DNA of 64,000 nucleotides. Origin: Lottia gigantea. Its lineage: Eukaryota > Mollusca > Gastropoda > Lottiidae. The notes under the pieces are model-generated. The model was given only the letters and a program-made list of their open reading frames with translations. It ran no database searches and had not been told where the DNA came from. This document shows positions 24,701-36,530 of this stretch, one piece after another. Positions within the stretch are counted from its first letter, which is position 1. Every line of letters begins with the position of its first letter. Where the stretch lies: contig NW_008707425.1 in assembly GCF_000327385.1 (NCBI RefSeq), positions 4,410,266-4,474,265 on the forward strand. The letters are read 5' to 3'. The translations under genes and the position numbers were made by a program.

Positions 24701-26021
24701 AGTCTATCTCCACGTGTTTCGAATGCTTTTCCAAATCAGACGATCTAATTTTGGAAACTGTTCAATGGTCCATAGATATCCTCTGTGTTTGATGATTAAT
24801 GCTTTCAATTTCAGGGTGCTTTTTGGGGTACATTAAGCGGTCAAGTGGCAGGGATTATACGTTTGATCTTAGATTTCGTGTATCCATCACCGGGTTGTGG
24901 TAAAGAAGATACTCGACCTATCATCGTGTCTAAAGTTCATTTCACTTATTTTTCTGGTCTCATTATAGTCATAACCTGTATAGTTACATTAATTGTTAGC
25001 TATTGTACTGAAGCACAGCCGAAAAGTGAAGTGAGTACATCTCGATTTTTATGTCTTCTTTAGTGTACCAAAAGGCGTCCTATTCCGTATACCTCCACAT
25101 CGTGATATATATTGATTTTAAATTCTTAATAGATATTGATACACAACGTAGTTCCACGATAAGTTACTGATATAAAATGAATTAGCATGATTCCTTGACA
25201 CTTATGAAAAAGCTTTAGATCTTTACTTAATGCATGTGGGATGCACAAGAGACAATTTTACGTCCTATCCAAAAGACTAGATAATGTCAATGTCACGTAC
25301 CAACTATCTGTATCTGCATACAAATGTTTCAGATCCGGGGACTAACATATTGGAGTGTAAGAGAGATGATGGAGGAAGATGAAAAAGAAGAAAATACAAA
25401 TGGTCCAAAACCTAAATCTCTTTTAAGTAAGATTTTATGCTTATCTTGGTATTTGCGACCCGATCCGGCTACTAAACGTGGGCAATGCTGTATGCAAAGA
25501 GGAATAATTTGCATGGAAAGTGGTAGCATTATATATGTCTATTCCTTGTCAATTTTTTATCGAGAGGGCTTTGAAGTAGACGGTATATATAGTCAACGAG
25601 ATGCATTTTCCATGTCAGCTCCTCCGACTTTGATCACTGACAGGGGATATCCTGGTTGAAGAAAATTCTTTTACGATGTATCTCTGTGTCCGGATCATAC
25701 GTTGGAAAAATGCTTAGTTAATCTCAAAATTATACACTGAATGCGTTGAAATGAAATGATGACTTTGAATAATTATTTATTTATAAATATTCAGGTATGG
25801 TCCATTCCAGATGTTGCATTTATTTCGAAGACGTGTAGTATTTTTATCTTTCTTTTCTTTTAGATGAATTTGAAATCAACGAAGGAAAGGATATAGATGT
25901 TAAAAATTTAGTACAAGCTCCATACTCCTTGAAGATAGAAAAGCCATGGGGGTTTGTTCTGAACTTAAACGCTATTATACTTCTAGCATTTTTTCTATTT
26001 TTATATGGATTTTTTGCTTAG
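12705..26021 (+). CDS. SLC5A9-like: SLC5/SGLT-type sodium-sugar cotransporter, 15 exons
   Basis: Exons: 12705-12791, 14387-14458, 14805-14909, 15280-15339, 15507-15611, 16172-16277, 21528-21608, 21984-22198, 22725-22860, 23296-23403, 23759-23909, 24284-24452, 24815-25030, 25333-25477 (or -25426), 25864-26021. All joins are GT/AG and in phase, giving 637 (or 620) residues, close to family size. The product should be a plasma-membrane symporter using the sodium gradient to import a sugar or similar solute. SGLT landmarks in order are [101 protein letters not shown] (sodium site) and [12 protein letters not shown]. The C-terminal helix ends FLYGFFA. By eye, sugar-site Asn78, His83, Glu102 and Gln457 of human SGLT1 are kept while Tyr290 is Asn. 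I recognise the SGLT1/2/4/5 clade; SGLT4 is the closest I recall, but the subclade is unproven. Intron 6 holds a DNA transposon. Confidence 0.93.
13503..13786. mobile_element. MITE with CAGGGTTC ends, hAT-like
   Basis: Left end CAGGGTTCGCACAGCC and right end GTGCTGTATGAACCCTG form an imperfect terminal inverted repeat. The interior repeats CTTGAAAA / CCTTGAATTT. Such ends are, as I remember, typical of widespread hAT-derived non-autonomous elements. No clear 8-bp target duplication was found. It lies in intron 1 of the transporter gene. Confidence 0.65.
14583..14655 (+). repeat. Short tandem duplication in a transporter intron
   Basis: The segment containing AACCAAATGATATGGAATCT followed by ACTAATTACA is present twice in direct tandem, about 32 bp per copy, in intron 2. 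Confidence 0.85.
15770..16140 (+). repeat. Dispersed repeat, copy 2 (family unknown)
   Basis: Matches 4495-4765 in its right half, ending AACCTCTGATTATCCGGCC. A short stretch similar to the left part (ACTGATGCAGGTCGGAGGG) is also seen near 21100 (AGTGATACAGGTCGGACGGG), so pieces of the family may be in several places. It ends just before exon 6 of the transporter gene. Confidence 0.55.
16581..16719. repeat. Perfect 40-bp inverted repeat around an AT tract
   Basis: The arm at 16581-16620 (AATATTTCACTGATGCCAAA...) is the exact reverse complement of 16680-16719. A partial direct copy of the left arm lies at 16631-16662, and (AT)n tracts fill the flank and loop. Perfect arms point to recent formation. 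It lies in intron 6 of the transporter gene. Confidence 0.92.
17404..19237 (+). pseudogene. Harbinger accessory protein with MADF domain
   Basis: A first exon encodes [20 protein letters not shown] and continues through [13 protein letters not shown], the front of a MADF DNA-binding domain. A donor at about 17508 and an acceptor at about 18065 join in phase to [20 protein letters not shown], the second half of the domain, ending near another donor (GTAAGC) at about 18141. Later sequence (about 18870-19237) encodes a charged C-terminal part with [12 protein letters not shown] and, after frame changes, [20 protein letters not shown]. In active Harbingers this partner helps bring the transposase to DNA in the nucleus. 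The MADF half looks intact and the C-terminal half does not read through in one frame. Confidence 0.75.
18270..20148 (-). pseudogene. PIF/Harbinger DDE transposase (HARBI1-type)
   Basis: Read on the minus strand from ATG at 20148, the pieces occur in family order. First comes an acidic N-terminus, then [20 protein letters not shown] (about 19960-19900) and RFLATG (about 19820). Next is [20 protein letters not shown] at about 19590-19530, then [20 protein letters not shown] at about 18770-18710 with the first catalytic Asp. [20 protein letters not shown] follows at about 18645-18585 with the second Asp, and the conserved DEAFPLK block with MKPFP lies near 18480-18440. [11 protein letters not shown] follows near 18400. 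Two internal introns look genuine. There is at least one frameshift near 19990, another between the two catalytic blocks, and two stop codons before RFLATG, so it is dead. An exon of the plus-strand partner lies inside one of its introns. Confidence 0.85.
25560..25705 (-). repeat. SINE fragment
   Basis: The stretch TTTTCCATGTCAGCTCCTCC through ACTGACAGGGG to GGTTGAA matches 207-261 of the SINE at the window start, in the same orientation. Both ends are degenerate. It lies in the last intron of the transporter gene and should not be mistaken for coding sequence of exon 14. Confidence 0.7.
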
Positions 26022-27086
26022 GTTGTAATTAAATTCAGAACGTATTTGTTATTTTTATTTTCATGATTTCGATATTGAATAGAGGAGAAAACATATACTT
26101 ATATTATTGCATTCAAACTTCGTCGGTCGGTAAATCAAATTTTACCGATTATTTCTATTTGAATTTGACTATCAGCATCAAAATAGTACTGGTAGTTTTA
26201 GAATATTTTTGCGTTGATTACAAATGATCAGTTTTGTAGGTTTACCACACTTGACTTCCCACCCTCAGTATTTCAACCTGGAATGTTTTCAATTCTGGCA
26301 TAGTAAAAATCTATCAGAGCAACTTTCAAATTGATAATACGTGACTAAGCTGGTTATTTTCATCAACGATAAATCATTCTGAATACACCATTACTATTTA
26401 GATGCGGATATTAATTTCACACAAAAATAATTGCCAATTTCACTTTTCGGACGAAAGTGAAAAGTCAATTTCCAAGCCCGGACATATTATAACGTAACAC
26501 TGGATTGTGATTCAAATTCACTTTGAAGCGGTCGTCTATTATTTTAACGATTCAAAAATGGTTACTTATACATACAATAAGTTGTGACACATAAACATTT
26601 AGTAGACAGTTGTGCCAGTAGTTCAATACTGTAAACAAAGACAAAGGCTTTCCAGACGCTAACGCGAATTACACAAAAGAGTACAAAGAATAAAGCCCAC
26701 AATTCAACCAATTGCACATTTTGATATGAATTAATGAGTAAGAATATACGCAAATAATTTCAATAATTTTTTAACAACTTATATAAGTATTTTCCGCGAG
26801 GGAATGATCAAGCTTACTTCCTAAATGGTAGGTGAGAACATTTCTCCTTACTACTGGTGGCAACTGATCAATCCGCAAAAAAAAACATTGCAAGCAGTTG
26901 CTCGTCCTCGAGTTACCACTAGATCTCATATTCGCTCATCCGGTCGACTGTCGCGGATCCATTACGAGAATTATTACCTGACCAAACCTTTATCATCAGT
27001 AACAATATACTTCAAAGAATATAATTACAGTTAAAGAAGGATTGAAGAATAAAATCGTGTAATTTGACTATCTATTTTGCTTTAAC
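26022..27086. other. Intergenic region between two convergent genes
   Basis: About 1.07 kb separates the stop codons of the transporter (+) and the Cys-loop receptor (-), so it should hold both 3' untranslated regions. I could not fix either poly(A) site. No other feature is visible. Confidence 0.6.
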
Positions 27087-30000
27087 TTAATGGGTCAAAT
27101 AGGATACCCAATAAACGATATTTAAAGTTGTGAATGCCACAGGAAATAAAATCCGTGAAACTTTGTCTATTTTACTGACACTGTTTAACCCAAGAGCATT
27201 TCGAACGTGTCTTTTAAACTTATTATTTCTTGTGTTCATTAAACACTTTAGAAATTTTCCTAAACACTGGACACAAACCGGGCAAAATCCATGTTTGACA
27301 ATAGACGAAGTTCTTCTTATATGCTGATTTTGTTGGTAGCTGTTTTGAAGTTCAATCTGGAATAAGAAATAGTAATTTTTTGTGTTGGTCCGTAGAGTAT
27401 CCAAAATAGAGGTACGCTTTGTACGAAGTCCAGGGTCTGGTCGTGGGATTAGAAATAGAAAACCAGAGTATTTTATGAGACACCGAACCGTATTTTTTAT
27501 CAAGATCTAACCAACTACTTCCACGTCAGCGAACTTGCTGAATTGATAAAGGAATGGAATGGTAATATTTCTGCTCAAAGTAGGGCCATTAAGGATATAA
27601 ATGGTACAAACAAGTAATAATAAAATTTAGAGTACCTTCTCTTCTTCGTCACTTTCATCACTCAAGGCATAGCCTTCTTGTTTCTCCGCGATTCCATATT
27701 TTGTAAAATGATGAACGCCAGCAAATTGAACTATTGATGCAAACACGAACAAGAAACACATTGCAACGTACACGTCCAAAGCTGTACTGTACGACACACG
27801 AGGCAAATCATCTCGACTGTCCAATGCTAGAAATGTCATGGTTAAAACCGTCGTTGTGCCTGGAATTACGCAAGATTTAACATAATCTGTATTCATAACA
27901 AATTAATTCGATAGATTGGTTTTATATTTGTCGGACAAAGCGTTACCATGTTCATCAAAAGTGTAATCGGGATTAAAAATAACTACAAGTAATGAATGAA
28001 GTAGTTCAGAAAAGAGTATAAATTTTGTATAATTTGGCAAATCATTGGAAATTAATGGAACTTCAGAGAAAGTGCCCTACCTAGCGCAATTCTATCTGAA
28101 GCCGCCTCCCTGTTAATCCAGAAAGATACCCAAGATAAAACAACCAATAAACAACATGGTAAATAGACTTGAATAAGAAAATATCCAGTGTGTCTTCGTA
28201 GATGAAAATTAACCGACACAATAGAATGTGGAACTGAAAGAAAAGTAAAAGGAGGCTTTATATAAGAGTAATCCAAAACTATCCTTTTAAATTCAAACTA
28301 TTTAACATAGTTGTAACAACATCCTGTCGATGTCTTTGGTGTATTGCATCAGATCTATTGTAAGAACTACTGAGTACTGTTTGGTTTGTTAAAGTACATG
28401 ATTTAACTTATTCGGGCCAGTTACGAGGTACTGGAGTGACAACATGGTAGCACTGCTGTGGTGTTGTTCCATGGGCCTGGTGTCTTGTCGGGAGAAAATC
28501 AAATATATTCCGATTTGTCTGCATCTGTGGTAGAGTTAGGAGCTGAGGACACAAGAGAAATGGGGTAGTGCTTTCACTGTTCTTTTTTTTTTGGCAGGGT
28601 TTTTGTTGAACTCTATGATGTTTAGATATTTTTGTGATATTTGGATGCCGTTTTAAATAAGTCAGGTCACCAAAGCTGACTCGCTCACCCAAGTAAAGGG
28701 AAGCAACCAATTTATAAAACCTAATATAGTTCAACATTACTTGACACATTTTAGTGAAATGTAAATCAATGATCGCTTGATCCAAATTTTTACACATCGA
28801 CTCTGCAACGAGCTAAGAATCTCAGTCGTAAAGAGATATCTGGTATCCGTGGAGAATTATTATTCTATACCAAATACTGTAATTAATTTACATGAACCCA
28901 AACTGAACTCCTGAGCTTATATCAAGTATATAGTAAATTCATAAAGAATCCAGTATATAGTAAATTCATAAAGAATCCATACTCACCACCCTTGAAAATT
29001 TCTATGAAATGACCAGCCTCGATATTGATGAGATCAAATTGTGACATGGTCATACCGCCCGCTATAGACACCGCCTTTAAATCACCATACCTCCATTCAT
29101 AAAATACATCAGATGAACCATAAGCAACTGCAAGAATTTGTAATACAAAGTTACAAAACCTCATCAGAAAGACAAAAATAGCTCAATTTAGAATTGTATT
29201 GACATTATCCTTAAACAAATCTTCAACTTACTATTAGAAACCTTGCAAGATTTATACCATGAGCTATACAGTTTCCTTAAGATCTCTATACATATATCAG
29301 ACTGTCAATTTATATTTTTCGGGTGCAATAATCATATCTTATATACATATACTTACAACTTGCAACAAATAAAGGACATTTCTGAGAATCCATAGGAAAT
29401 TTTTCTAAATGCATCGGACAGGTTGCTTTAATAGTTAGTCTGAAAATGTTATATAAATATGAGTAAATTTAATTTTTTATTTGATTGAAAAAAGGAGAAT
29501 TGTCAAACATTTGTAATAGGGTGAAAATAAAAAATGTTCGTGCGTATATAATATTATAAAAATGCACATTTGTAATATTTTAGTAAATTGAAATTGTGAT
29601 ATTGTAATAAAAAGAATAGGAAATAATTTTTCGTTAGTAGCATTGTGATACATTTTCGTACAAAAATAAAATATGTTCGTACCTTTGTGATAAATAAACA
29701 CTTCCGTTTGCTGACAGCCTAACGAATTTATTAGGTGATGTTATCATATGAACATACGAATGACCACCATTTAAAAATACCGTGTCTGGAAACCATATTC
29801 TGTTTAGCATCTTAACATTCAGTGTAACTTGGGCAATAGGTTCAACACTAGCATTAAAAGACAATCGCTGATCAGTCCAATACTGCCTAAAATAGCAGTC
29901 CATAGAGTAAGCCTGAAAAATACAAGTAGTTTATTCCACCTGTGACTGGGATTTACTGAGTTTAATATGAAATATAAATCCGACTATAATAAGGGATTTT

Positions 30001-33000
30001 AAAATTGACCCCCAAAAAATAAAATCTGGAGGAAATCTTTCTCACTGATGAGCTTTTAGGTTGGAGACTGGCAATTTTCCAAAAAGGTGCCAATAAATGA
30101 TTGTTTAAAATTAACTTATTTAATCAACAAAGGATTGTATTCTGAGATTCAAACTAATTCTGTCATACATGTTTCCATCTTGAGCACATCACTTCCATCG
30201 ATAATTGCACAAGAAGTGAACTTAGGATCTGAACCACAGCAATATTTATCATCATTAACTTGGGAAAATTGTGTTGTGACACATAAGGTGCTAGCTTAAA
30301 GTAATTGCTGTCTTGTAGGTACATTCTTTACTTCTACCAGCCGATAGAACTCTATATTGTCTATCTATGGTACTTTTCAGAAATAAAATCCGTCAACTGG
30401 TATTCCTTCAACTTAGCGCACTGAGTCTGCTATCAGCAATCTTATCGTAGTTAATCGATCATAGCGCTCTGAAAGTGATATCTATTGGCGCAGTACGTAG
30501 AAAACTCAAATTGAGCTCTATCAGCAGATAAAAGCACATATTTAGACAAATAAATCTCTTTAAAGCTAACTGTTCAATGGTGTAGGATTCCGTTGAATTA
30601 GTGAGGATATCAAGATGTCCGTAGTGCATGTGTGTTTTATGTTCACCGCTTTAATGACGACGTAAAGGATTAGACGAAATAGTGTTGATGTGTTGTTTGC
30701 GTGAGAAATAAGTCATATTTACATCCCAGCTTTTTAAAGGATCAACAAGTCAGTCGTTACATTATCCCGATTAAGGATATAAAAACGAAATGAGAATAAA
30801 GTCAATACTAAAATCATTACTGTATTTTTAAAGGTCATACATCAATATTCTGAAAAAAAAACAGGCAGAACAGGAAAAGATATGCCGCAAATTTAGCATG
30901 GATGCTTGTGTTTTGATGATGCCATTTTTTATGTTAACTGTTCACAAATACTTCGACAATTTCATTTTTATGACCAAGAATAACGAGTGTGACGAGTAAT
31001 TTGTTTCTTGGCATACTTTGCCTACTTATTTTCCAACGTAATGACGAAACAGCAAAATATTTTGCCGCACACTTAACAACATCGACACAAATCGCTTTTA
31101 CTTACTTATAATCTATTGCAATGTTAAAAAAAAAAATAGAAAAATTCTATACATAGGCATTCACGTGTAAAATTGGGAGTTTCAATGACACAAATACAAT
31201 GTAGCATGAAGAACCGTTCATAAGGCAAATAGCGTTATCGAGATGAGTGTTATCTTTAGTTCTAATGAATCCATATGAGCTTCAAAAATTATGGCCTTTT
31301 ATTATTTGCATGATTTACATCGTCTACAATACTACCAAAGTCTTGCATATCTTGAACACGAAATGAGATCTCATATATAATTTATAAGCTACAATTATCA
31401 TCTGTGAATGTTTCCCGACACTCAACCCAAACACTGATCTAAATATCATTACATGTTAAAAACAATTTATATTACCATCTTCTTTTCCGATATTGGACCC
31501 ATACTTCTGACCATAATATCGGTTTTAACACGAGTTGGTAAACCTGCAAAATAAACTAATCCCAGTAAGCGAAATGATGAATAGAAGCCACTCTTACGTT
31601 GTATAGGATAGACGTTTTGGCACTACAATATGAAAATGATTTTTCACAAGCCTTTTTAATGAATTTTTGTAAGATTCGATGCTAATGTATGTATTTTTTT
31701 TTATCTAAATTTGTCCTCTTCGTATATTTTATAAGTTTCAATTCAACTGAACAACTTCATTGTACAAGAGATATCTGAAATATGAGGATCATTCTTCGCT
31801 AAAAAATGAAAATAAACCAGTTATGCGATACAACATTTGAAGAAATCTGCATTAAAAACAACAACGGAAGAGTTACAGAGTCAGCATATTTCTTTATTAT
31901 GGACAAATCTTATCGTTATTTTTTAAAATCCGCTAACAGACCAAAATGACGTCAGATTCTGGATTATTTTTTCTCGGATGTCAAAAAACATAAGACACCA
32001 GTTGAAAAATTAGAATTTCTCTAAACCAAGTTACCCGTCTATAATGATTCGTGGAAACCTTTGAATCCTTGAAAGAGATAGTCATTTGTTAAAGTAGGTG
32101 GGATATCATTTGTCAATCTGGTGTCTGAGCCGCAAAATCGACGCAGATGGGGACATATTATATGTGTATAAGGAAAAAAATTAATTTTTGTTCACGTATC
32201 TTCTCCAAGTTCATTACATTCATTGGCCTGTTCATACATTGCAATATGAAACAAATTTTGTACAACATTTAAACAGATAATACTCAATGTGAAGTTTACA
32301 CAGAGTCTATAGTTCTAGCCATTTCTATGACTTAAAGTCTATTTAATCAAATTAATAAGACAAATATTCATTGACGATAATATTAGTCTAGAATATACTA
32401 ATCATTTGAAATTAAATTACCCAGACTATAGTGCCATAATATCCTTTACTTTTCTCTTTATTTCAATTTAATGCCCAATTAAGACTAGGACAAAAGTACC
32501 TTTTTCTAGACGAAAGGCTTAATAAAGTTCCTCATAAAATTTCAAAGAGTGGGAAGAAATGAAATATTTTCTGAAAGGCAGCAAGGGTCTCTTAACTTTG
32601 TCTGAACTTTAAAATACCTTAGATAAGATAGTGTATTAAAACATTTATTGTAGCTGAAAGTTTTTAGAGGTAAAAAGGTATTATTTAATCATTTGAACAT
32701 TGAAGACCATTTTCTAGACGTTATTATCCTAACGCATAGCACGAAGAAATTGATTTGCTAAAAGATGAAACTGCGAAATTCCGTGAAGCTGGGAAAGCCC
32801 ATTGGAACGAGACACTGTATACAGTAAGACCAATAGGACTTAATATTCACCATAAGGAATATTGTTCATACCAACTCAAAGCCTTTAAGTGCATAGCAAA
32901 CTAACTATTGACTAACACCCATTCAGAGGATCCAAAGTAAAATATCGAGGGTTTGTAGTAAAAAAACTAACCAACCGATCGAGATTCCAGATGGCTATTA

Positions 33001-35297
33001 ATTTCTAAAGGAGTATCTGGGAGAATCAAAAATCTATTATGAGGTTTTCATAAATGGTACATGCATCTAAAATGTTTCGGAACGAAACTCTACAATTAGC
33101 TACTGCAATCCACCACTCTACCTCTAAACAGAAAAAAGGCATACTTAAAACTATAAAGCGTTACCTCCAAATCCTGGTCGAAGTCGTTTGTCATAACCCT
33201 GAAGTAAGCGATCTAACAGTTCGGATGTATTCTGGCCAGCAGAACTCTGCCATTTAGATGTACCCTGCACAACACACAATCTGAAACAAAATATACATTT
33301 TTTAAATTCTCAGGTGCCTTACTTGGAGTAATAATAAAAACTAATTGGTGCCTTCTGACATAGTCTATTCGCCAGGGATGATTGGGAGAGGATGGTGGTT
33401 GTTCTTGTATAAACTGGAGAAGGGTTGAGCAACTCAAACTTTATAAAATGTGGCCAACTTTCCATATCACCAGTTTTCTGGTCGACTCCTTTTCTATTAC
33501 TCTAAATTCAGATCCTGCGTTCTGTGTTAGCCGTCTTCATAAAAGTGCTTTGACTTGATTACAGTAACCTTTTGATAAACTTCAATATTTGACATAAAAC
33601 GCAACAATCTGAACGCAGGGGCATGTGTGCCGATTCTGTGATCAGCTCATTATCTTTTACTGAGAGAGTCCTGATCTTGAAAATATTTCCACATATATGT
33701 ATAGTAATTTTAATATATCATAAAACAAAATTCTTGAAGATATACCGAGGCAAAAACTTGCATGCTATAAAGACGAATATAGTACGTTACATATTCCGAA
33801 TATGAACAGTTAAACATTAATGTTTAAATGCATAACACTGTTGATCAATAGAAGATTAAAGAAAGCTTTTATCGCCGTTGATCACGATTGCATATTTTTT
33901 ATATCATCTGTTTTGAAACTATTTGGTAAACTTGTGAAAGAGGCAGTCTTAATCTTTAAATCTTCGGCACTCTGTAGGGAATTAAATACAATTTGAGCAG
34001 CGGTTATGGGGTCCTCAGCATAACACATGGTCCAGATAAAGGAAAGACATTTGTTCTGAAATATATTGTAGTGTTTAAAAACGGTAGTAATATTTTAAAA
34101 TTAGTGTCCAGGGTAGAGTTGGGCGATAGAGATTTTTTTGTATACTTATTTCTATCACGATAGGTTCATAAAAATTTCCGGAAATATACTCTGTAATGTT
34201 ATTAAGTATCCTGTTTATTGTTTTTGCTTAAAAACTATTTGATAACTGTCGTATAAGGCCCGAGATCTAAGACACATTGTCAATTTTAATGTTGACAGGG
34301 CAATGTAAGCTTAACAATTTGGCCACAATGCTTGGAATTTTAGGTTGTAACATTGCGGTTAAGCAATGTTACAAAAGCACAGGTAGGTTTGGGTTATTTC
34401 AATCGGATGCTGTACTACGTTCGTCTACCAAAGCCAAAGGTATCTAGGATTGCATTGTTATGCATATAATGCACATTGTGATATTATTCCCTTATAGAGA
34501 TATAGGTGCTGTAACATGTAAAGGACAAATCATACAGATACAGGTGCTGTAACACGTAAAGAACACATTATACAGATGTAGGTGCTGTAACACGTAAAGA
34601 ATACATCATACACCAGGTTGAATTTCTGACAAACCTTTACGAGATGCTACAAACGTTTCCCAATGAGGGCTTGCAAATACGTTAACAAAGTACGCTGCGA
34701 TAACTACATAGCCCAGGTTCATAGTAAGTAATTATGTAATGACAAGCCTTCATGGTGTCATGATACAAATTTTAATCTCGAAAGTTTTTCGAAAACTGAT
34801 CAGCATAAAACTACCGTATGAATTTTATAATAATTTAATGAGGTTGGTCAACCGGTTTTCTCCTCATATATCAACAATTCTTTTTAAGATTTGTCAATAC
34901 TGCTTCATTCAATTTGCGACGGGTAGCTCGCAACTTACACGCTTCCGTACGTTTTTGGGCTCTGGTGGAGTATAAGGAAGAGATGATACATTGGTATTTA
35001 TATACCTGTTAAATGATGTTAGTAAGACTGACATGGAAAAAGCACTCAGTAAGCTCCTTGTGTTCAAGGATGTGACAGTTAAAAATCGTAAAAATATCGG
35101 ACACTGCCGTTGTCCTAGTTGTATTTTGTCTTATGCGCCTTATAGGATATTGCAAGTCTTAATTAGCCAAGAAGTTACTTCGATTTTATTTTCACTATGT
35201 GAAATGATAGGTGATAGGTCTGAATAATACAACGTACTTACCTTAATGAAGGAATTAAAAACACAACCCAAGTAACCCATTTGGTTATATTTCGCAT
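27087..35297 (-). CDS. Grd-like: GABA-A-like Cys-loop receptor subunit, GRD-related, 9 exons
   Basis: Exons in transcription order: 35297-35242, 33280-33165, 31543-31476, 29912-29683, 29439-29357, 29127-28987, 28233-28081, 27859-27636, 27356-27087. All are GT/AG and in phase, giving 446 residues. The start encodes a signal peptide ([19 protein letters not shown]). Then come [47 protein letters not shown] and the Cys loop [15 protein letters not shown] with 13 residues between cysteines. TM1 holds [13 protein letters not shown]2 follows [18 protein letters not shown]3 is followed by [13 protein letters not shown]3-4 loop of about 100 residues has acidic and Cys-rich parts, and TM4 reads [17 protein letters not shown]. 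It should form part of a pentameric plasma-membrane channel. [18 protein letters not shown] and TKYG resemble Drosophila GRD from memory. SDR replaces the anion-channel PAR motif, and loop C lacks the usual GxYxRL. Confidence 0.93.
28923..28979. repeat. Perfect tandem duplication next to a splice donor
   Basis: The 27-bp unit AGTATATAGTAAATTCATAA plus AGAATCC occurs twice in a row and ends immediately before the donor (minus strand) of the exon at 28987-29127. The duplicated DNA is intronic. Confidence 0.9.
34345..34374. repeat. Perfect 12-bp hairpin
   Basis: TTGTAACATTGC and GCAATGTTACAA flank a 6-base loop (GGTTAA). It lies in intron 1 of the Cys-loop receptor gene. It may be a remnant of a small foldback element, since GGCAATGTAAGC occurs shortly before it. 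Confidence 0.8.
34498..34611 (+). repeat. Minisatellite, 38-bp unit, 3 copies
   Basis: The unit AGATACAGGTGCTGTAACAC followed by GTAAAGAACACATCATAC is repeated three times with a few substitutions, in intron 1 of the Cys-loop receptor gene. Confidence 0.9.
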
Positions 35298-36029
35298 GAT
35301 ATTTATTTACCAACTAATACCACTGTTAATTTCACTTATAAATTCAATTTAAGTTTTTTAGCTGATTATCCAATATGTATGCCGACTTCATATTCTTCTT
35401 CGCCAGAATTTCACTTTCTAAATTAATTTTTGTCTAGTCTGTGAATTTTAATTAGACATAAGATATAATGCGACTTTCATGTTTTTTCTTCTTACACTTT
35501 CTTGCTTTTTGATGTAAAAAGAGATAAAAGTTTTGTATTTTTATAAGCACATTTTCTATTTGAATAACCAGCACTGTACGTAATTATAACGTTATATTCC
35601 TTACATAAAATTAGAGACAAAATGATCATCTTTTGTCGAGGTTTCTATCGTCTTAAAACTCGCATTCATTCGTGCTTTAAATTGAGAAGACCAATACTAG
35701 TAATCAATCGTGAAGCCGACGTATGGAAGAGGTAAGACAAATATTGCATGTGATACGAATACTGATAGAAGATAAGATGTAGGGAAAGGTTGCCGAAGCG
35801 CACTAGCAAAGGCATAGTTCCATACACTCAAAATCCCTTACTGCGATTTCCTGTCGTATCGGAGCTGATATAATGATCCATTTCTACTAAAAAAGAAAAT
35901 TAACTGTCTAGGATCGTGGAGTCATTATGGTTATATTCCATTTCCCAAAGATTTTAATTCATGAGGGGCGGGGGCTGTATTCAATATAATAACTATCGCT
36001 TTTCAAACGCCCACATGAAAATGTGGACA
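35298..36029. other. Upstream region of the Cys-loop receptor gene
   Basis: AT-rich; the promoter is expected here but I see no convincing core element. A TATAAG on the minus strand at 35335-35340 is only about 40 bp from the start codon, which would leave a very short leader. Confidence 0.35.
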
Positions 36030-36530
36030 TATTGCCGTCGCCCTGTCTGTCCGTCTGTCCACATTATTTGTTGTAGACACGATAGATGCCACAGATCTTA
36101 TCCGATGATGAAACTTGGTATGAATGTATATATTGATGAGATCTCATTTCGAAATTGCAAGCAATTGGATGAACGGTTTCAGAGTTATTGTCTTTGACTT
36201 AGTAAAGACACGTCAAATTTGGCTTGTAGGCACGATTGACTAAAGTTTTTATCTGATCTTGATGAAACTTGGAATGTATTTATGTTACATATCATTCAAG
36301 TTCTAAATTGTTTACAATCACATGAACGGTTGCGAAGTAAATTGCCCTGAACTTATTAAAAACGCGTCAAGTTTGGCATGTAGGCACGGTAAAGACTACA
36401 GTTTCTACCCGATCTTGATGAAACTTGTTAAGCATGTATAATATATATTTGATTGATCCGAAATTGGTAATAATCGGATGAATGATTTCAGAGTTATTGT
36501 TGTTGTGTTTACGTCGATGAGATCTTGTTC
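36030..36530 (+). repeat. About 150-bp tandem repeat (TGATGAAACTTGG family), 3 copies
   Basis: Begins after CTGTCTGTCCGTCTGTCC. Three diverged units each contain GATCTTGATGAAACTTG, a GGATGAACGGTTTCAGAGTT-like block, then TTGACTTAGTAAAGACACGT and CAAATTTGGCTTGTAGGCAC. The spacing between CGTCAA landmarks is about 154 bp. The same family occurs at 50740-51110. Confidence 0.8.

Noticed and set aside
25478-25659. Extension of transporter exon 14 to the in-frame stop
   Set aside because: It runs into a SINE fragment, and the final exon with the conserved C-terminal helix (25864-26021) would be lost.
27130-27327. 65-codon plus-strand frame
   Set aside because: Antisense shadow of the last exon (TM4) of the Cys-loop receptor.
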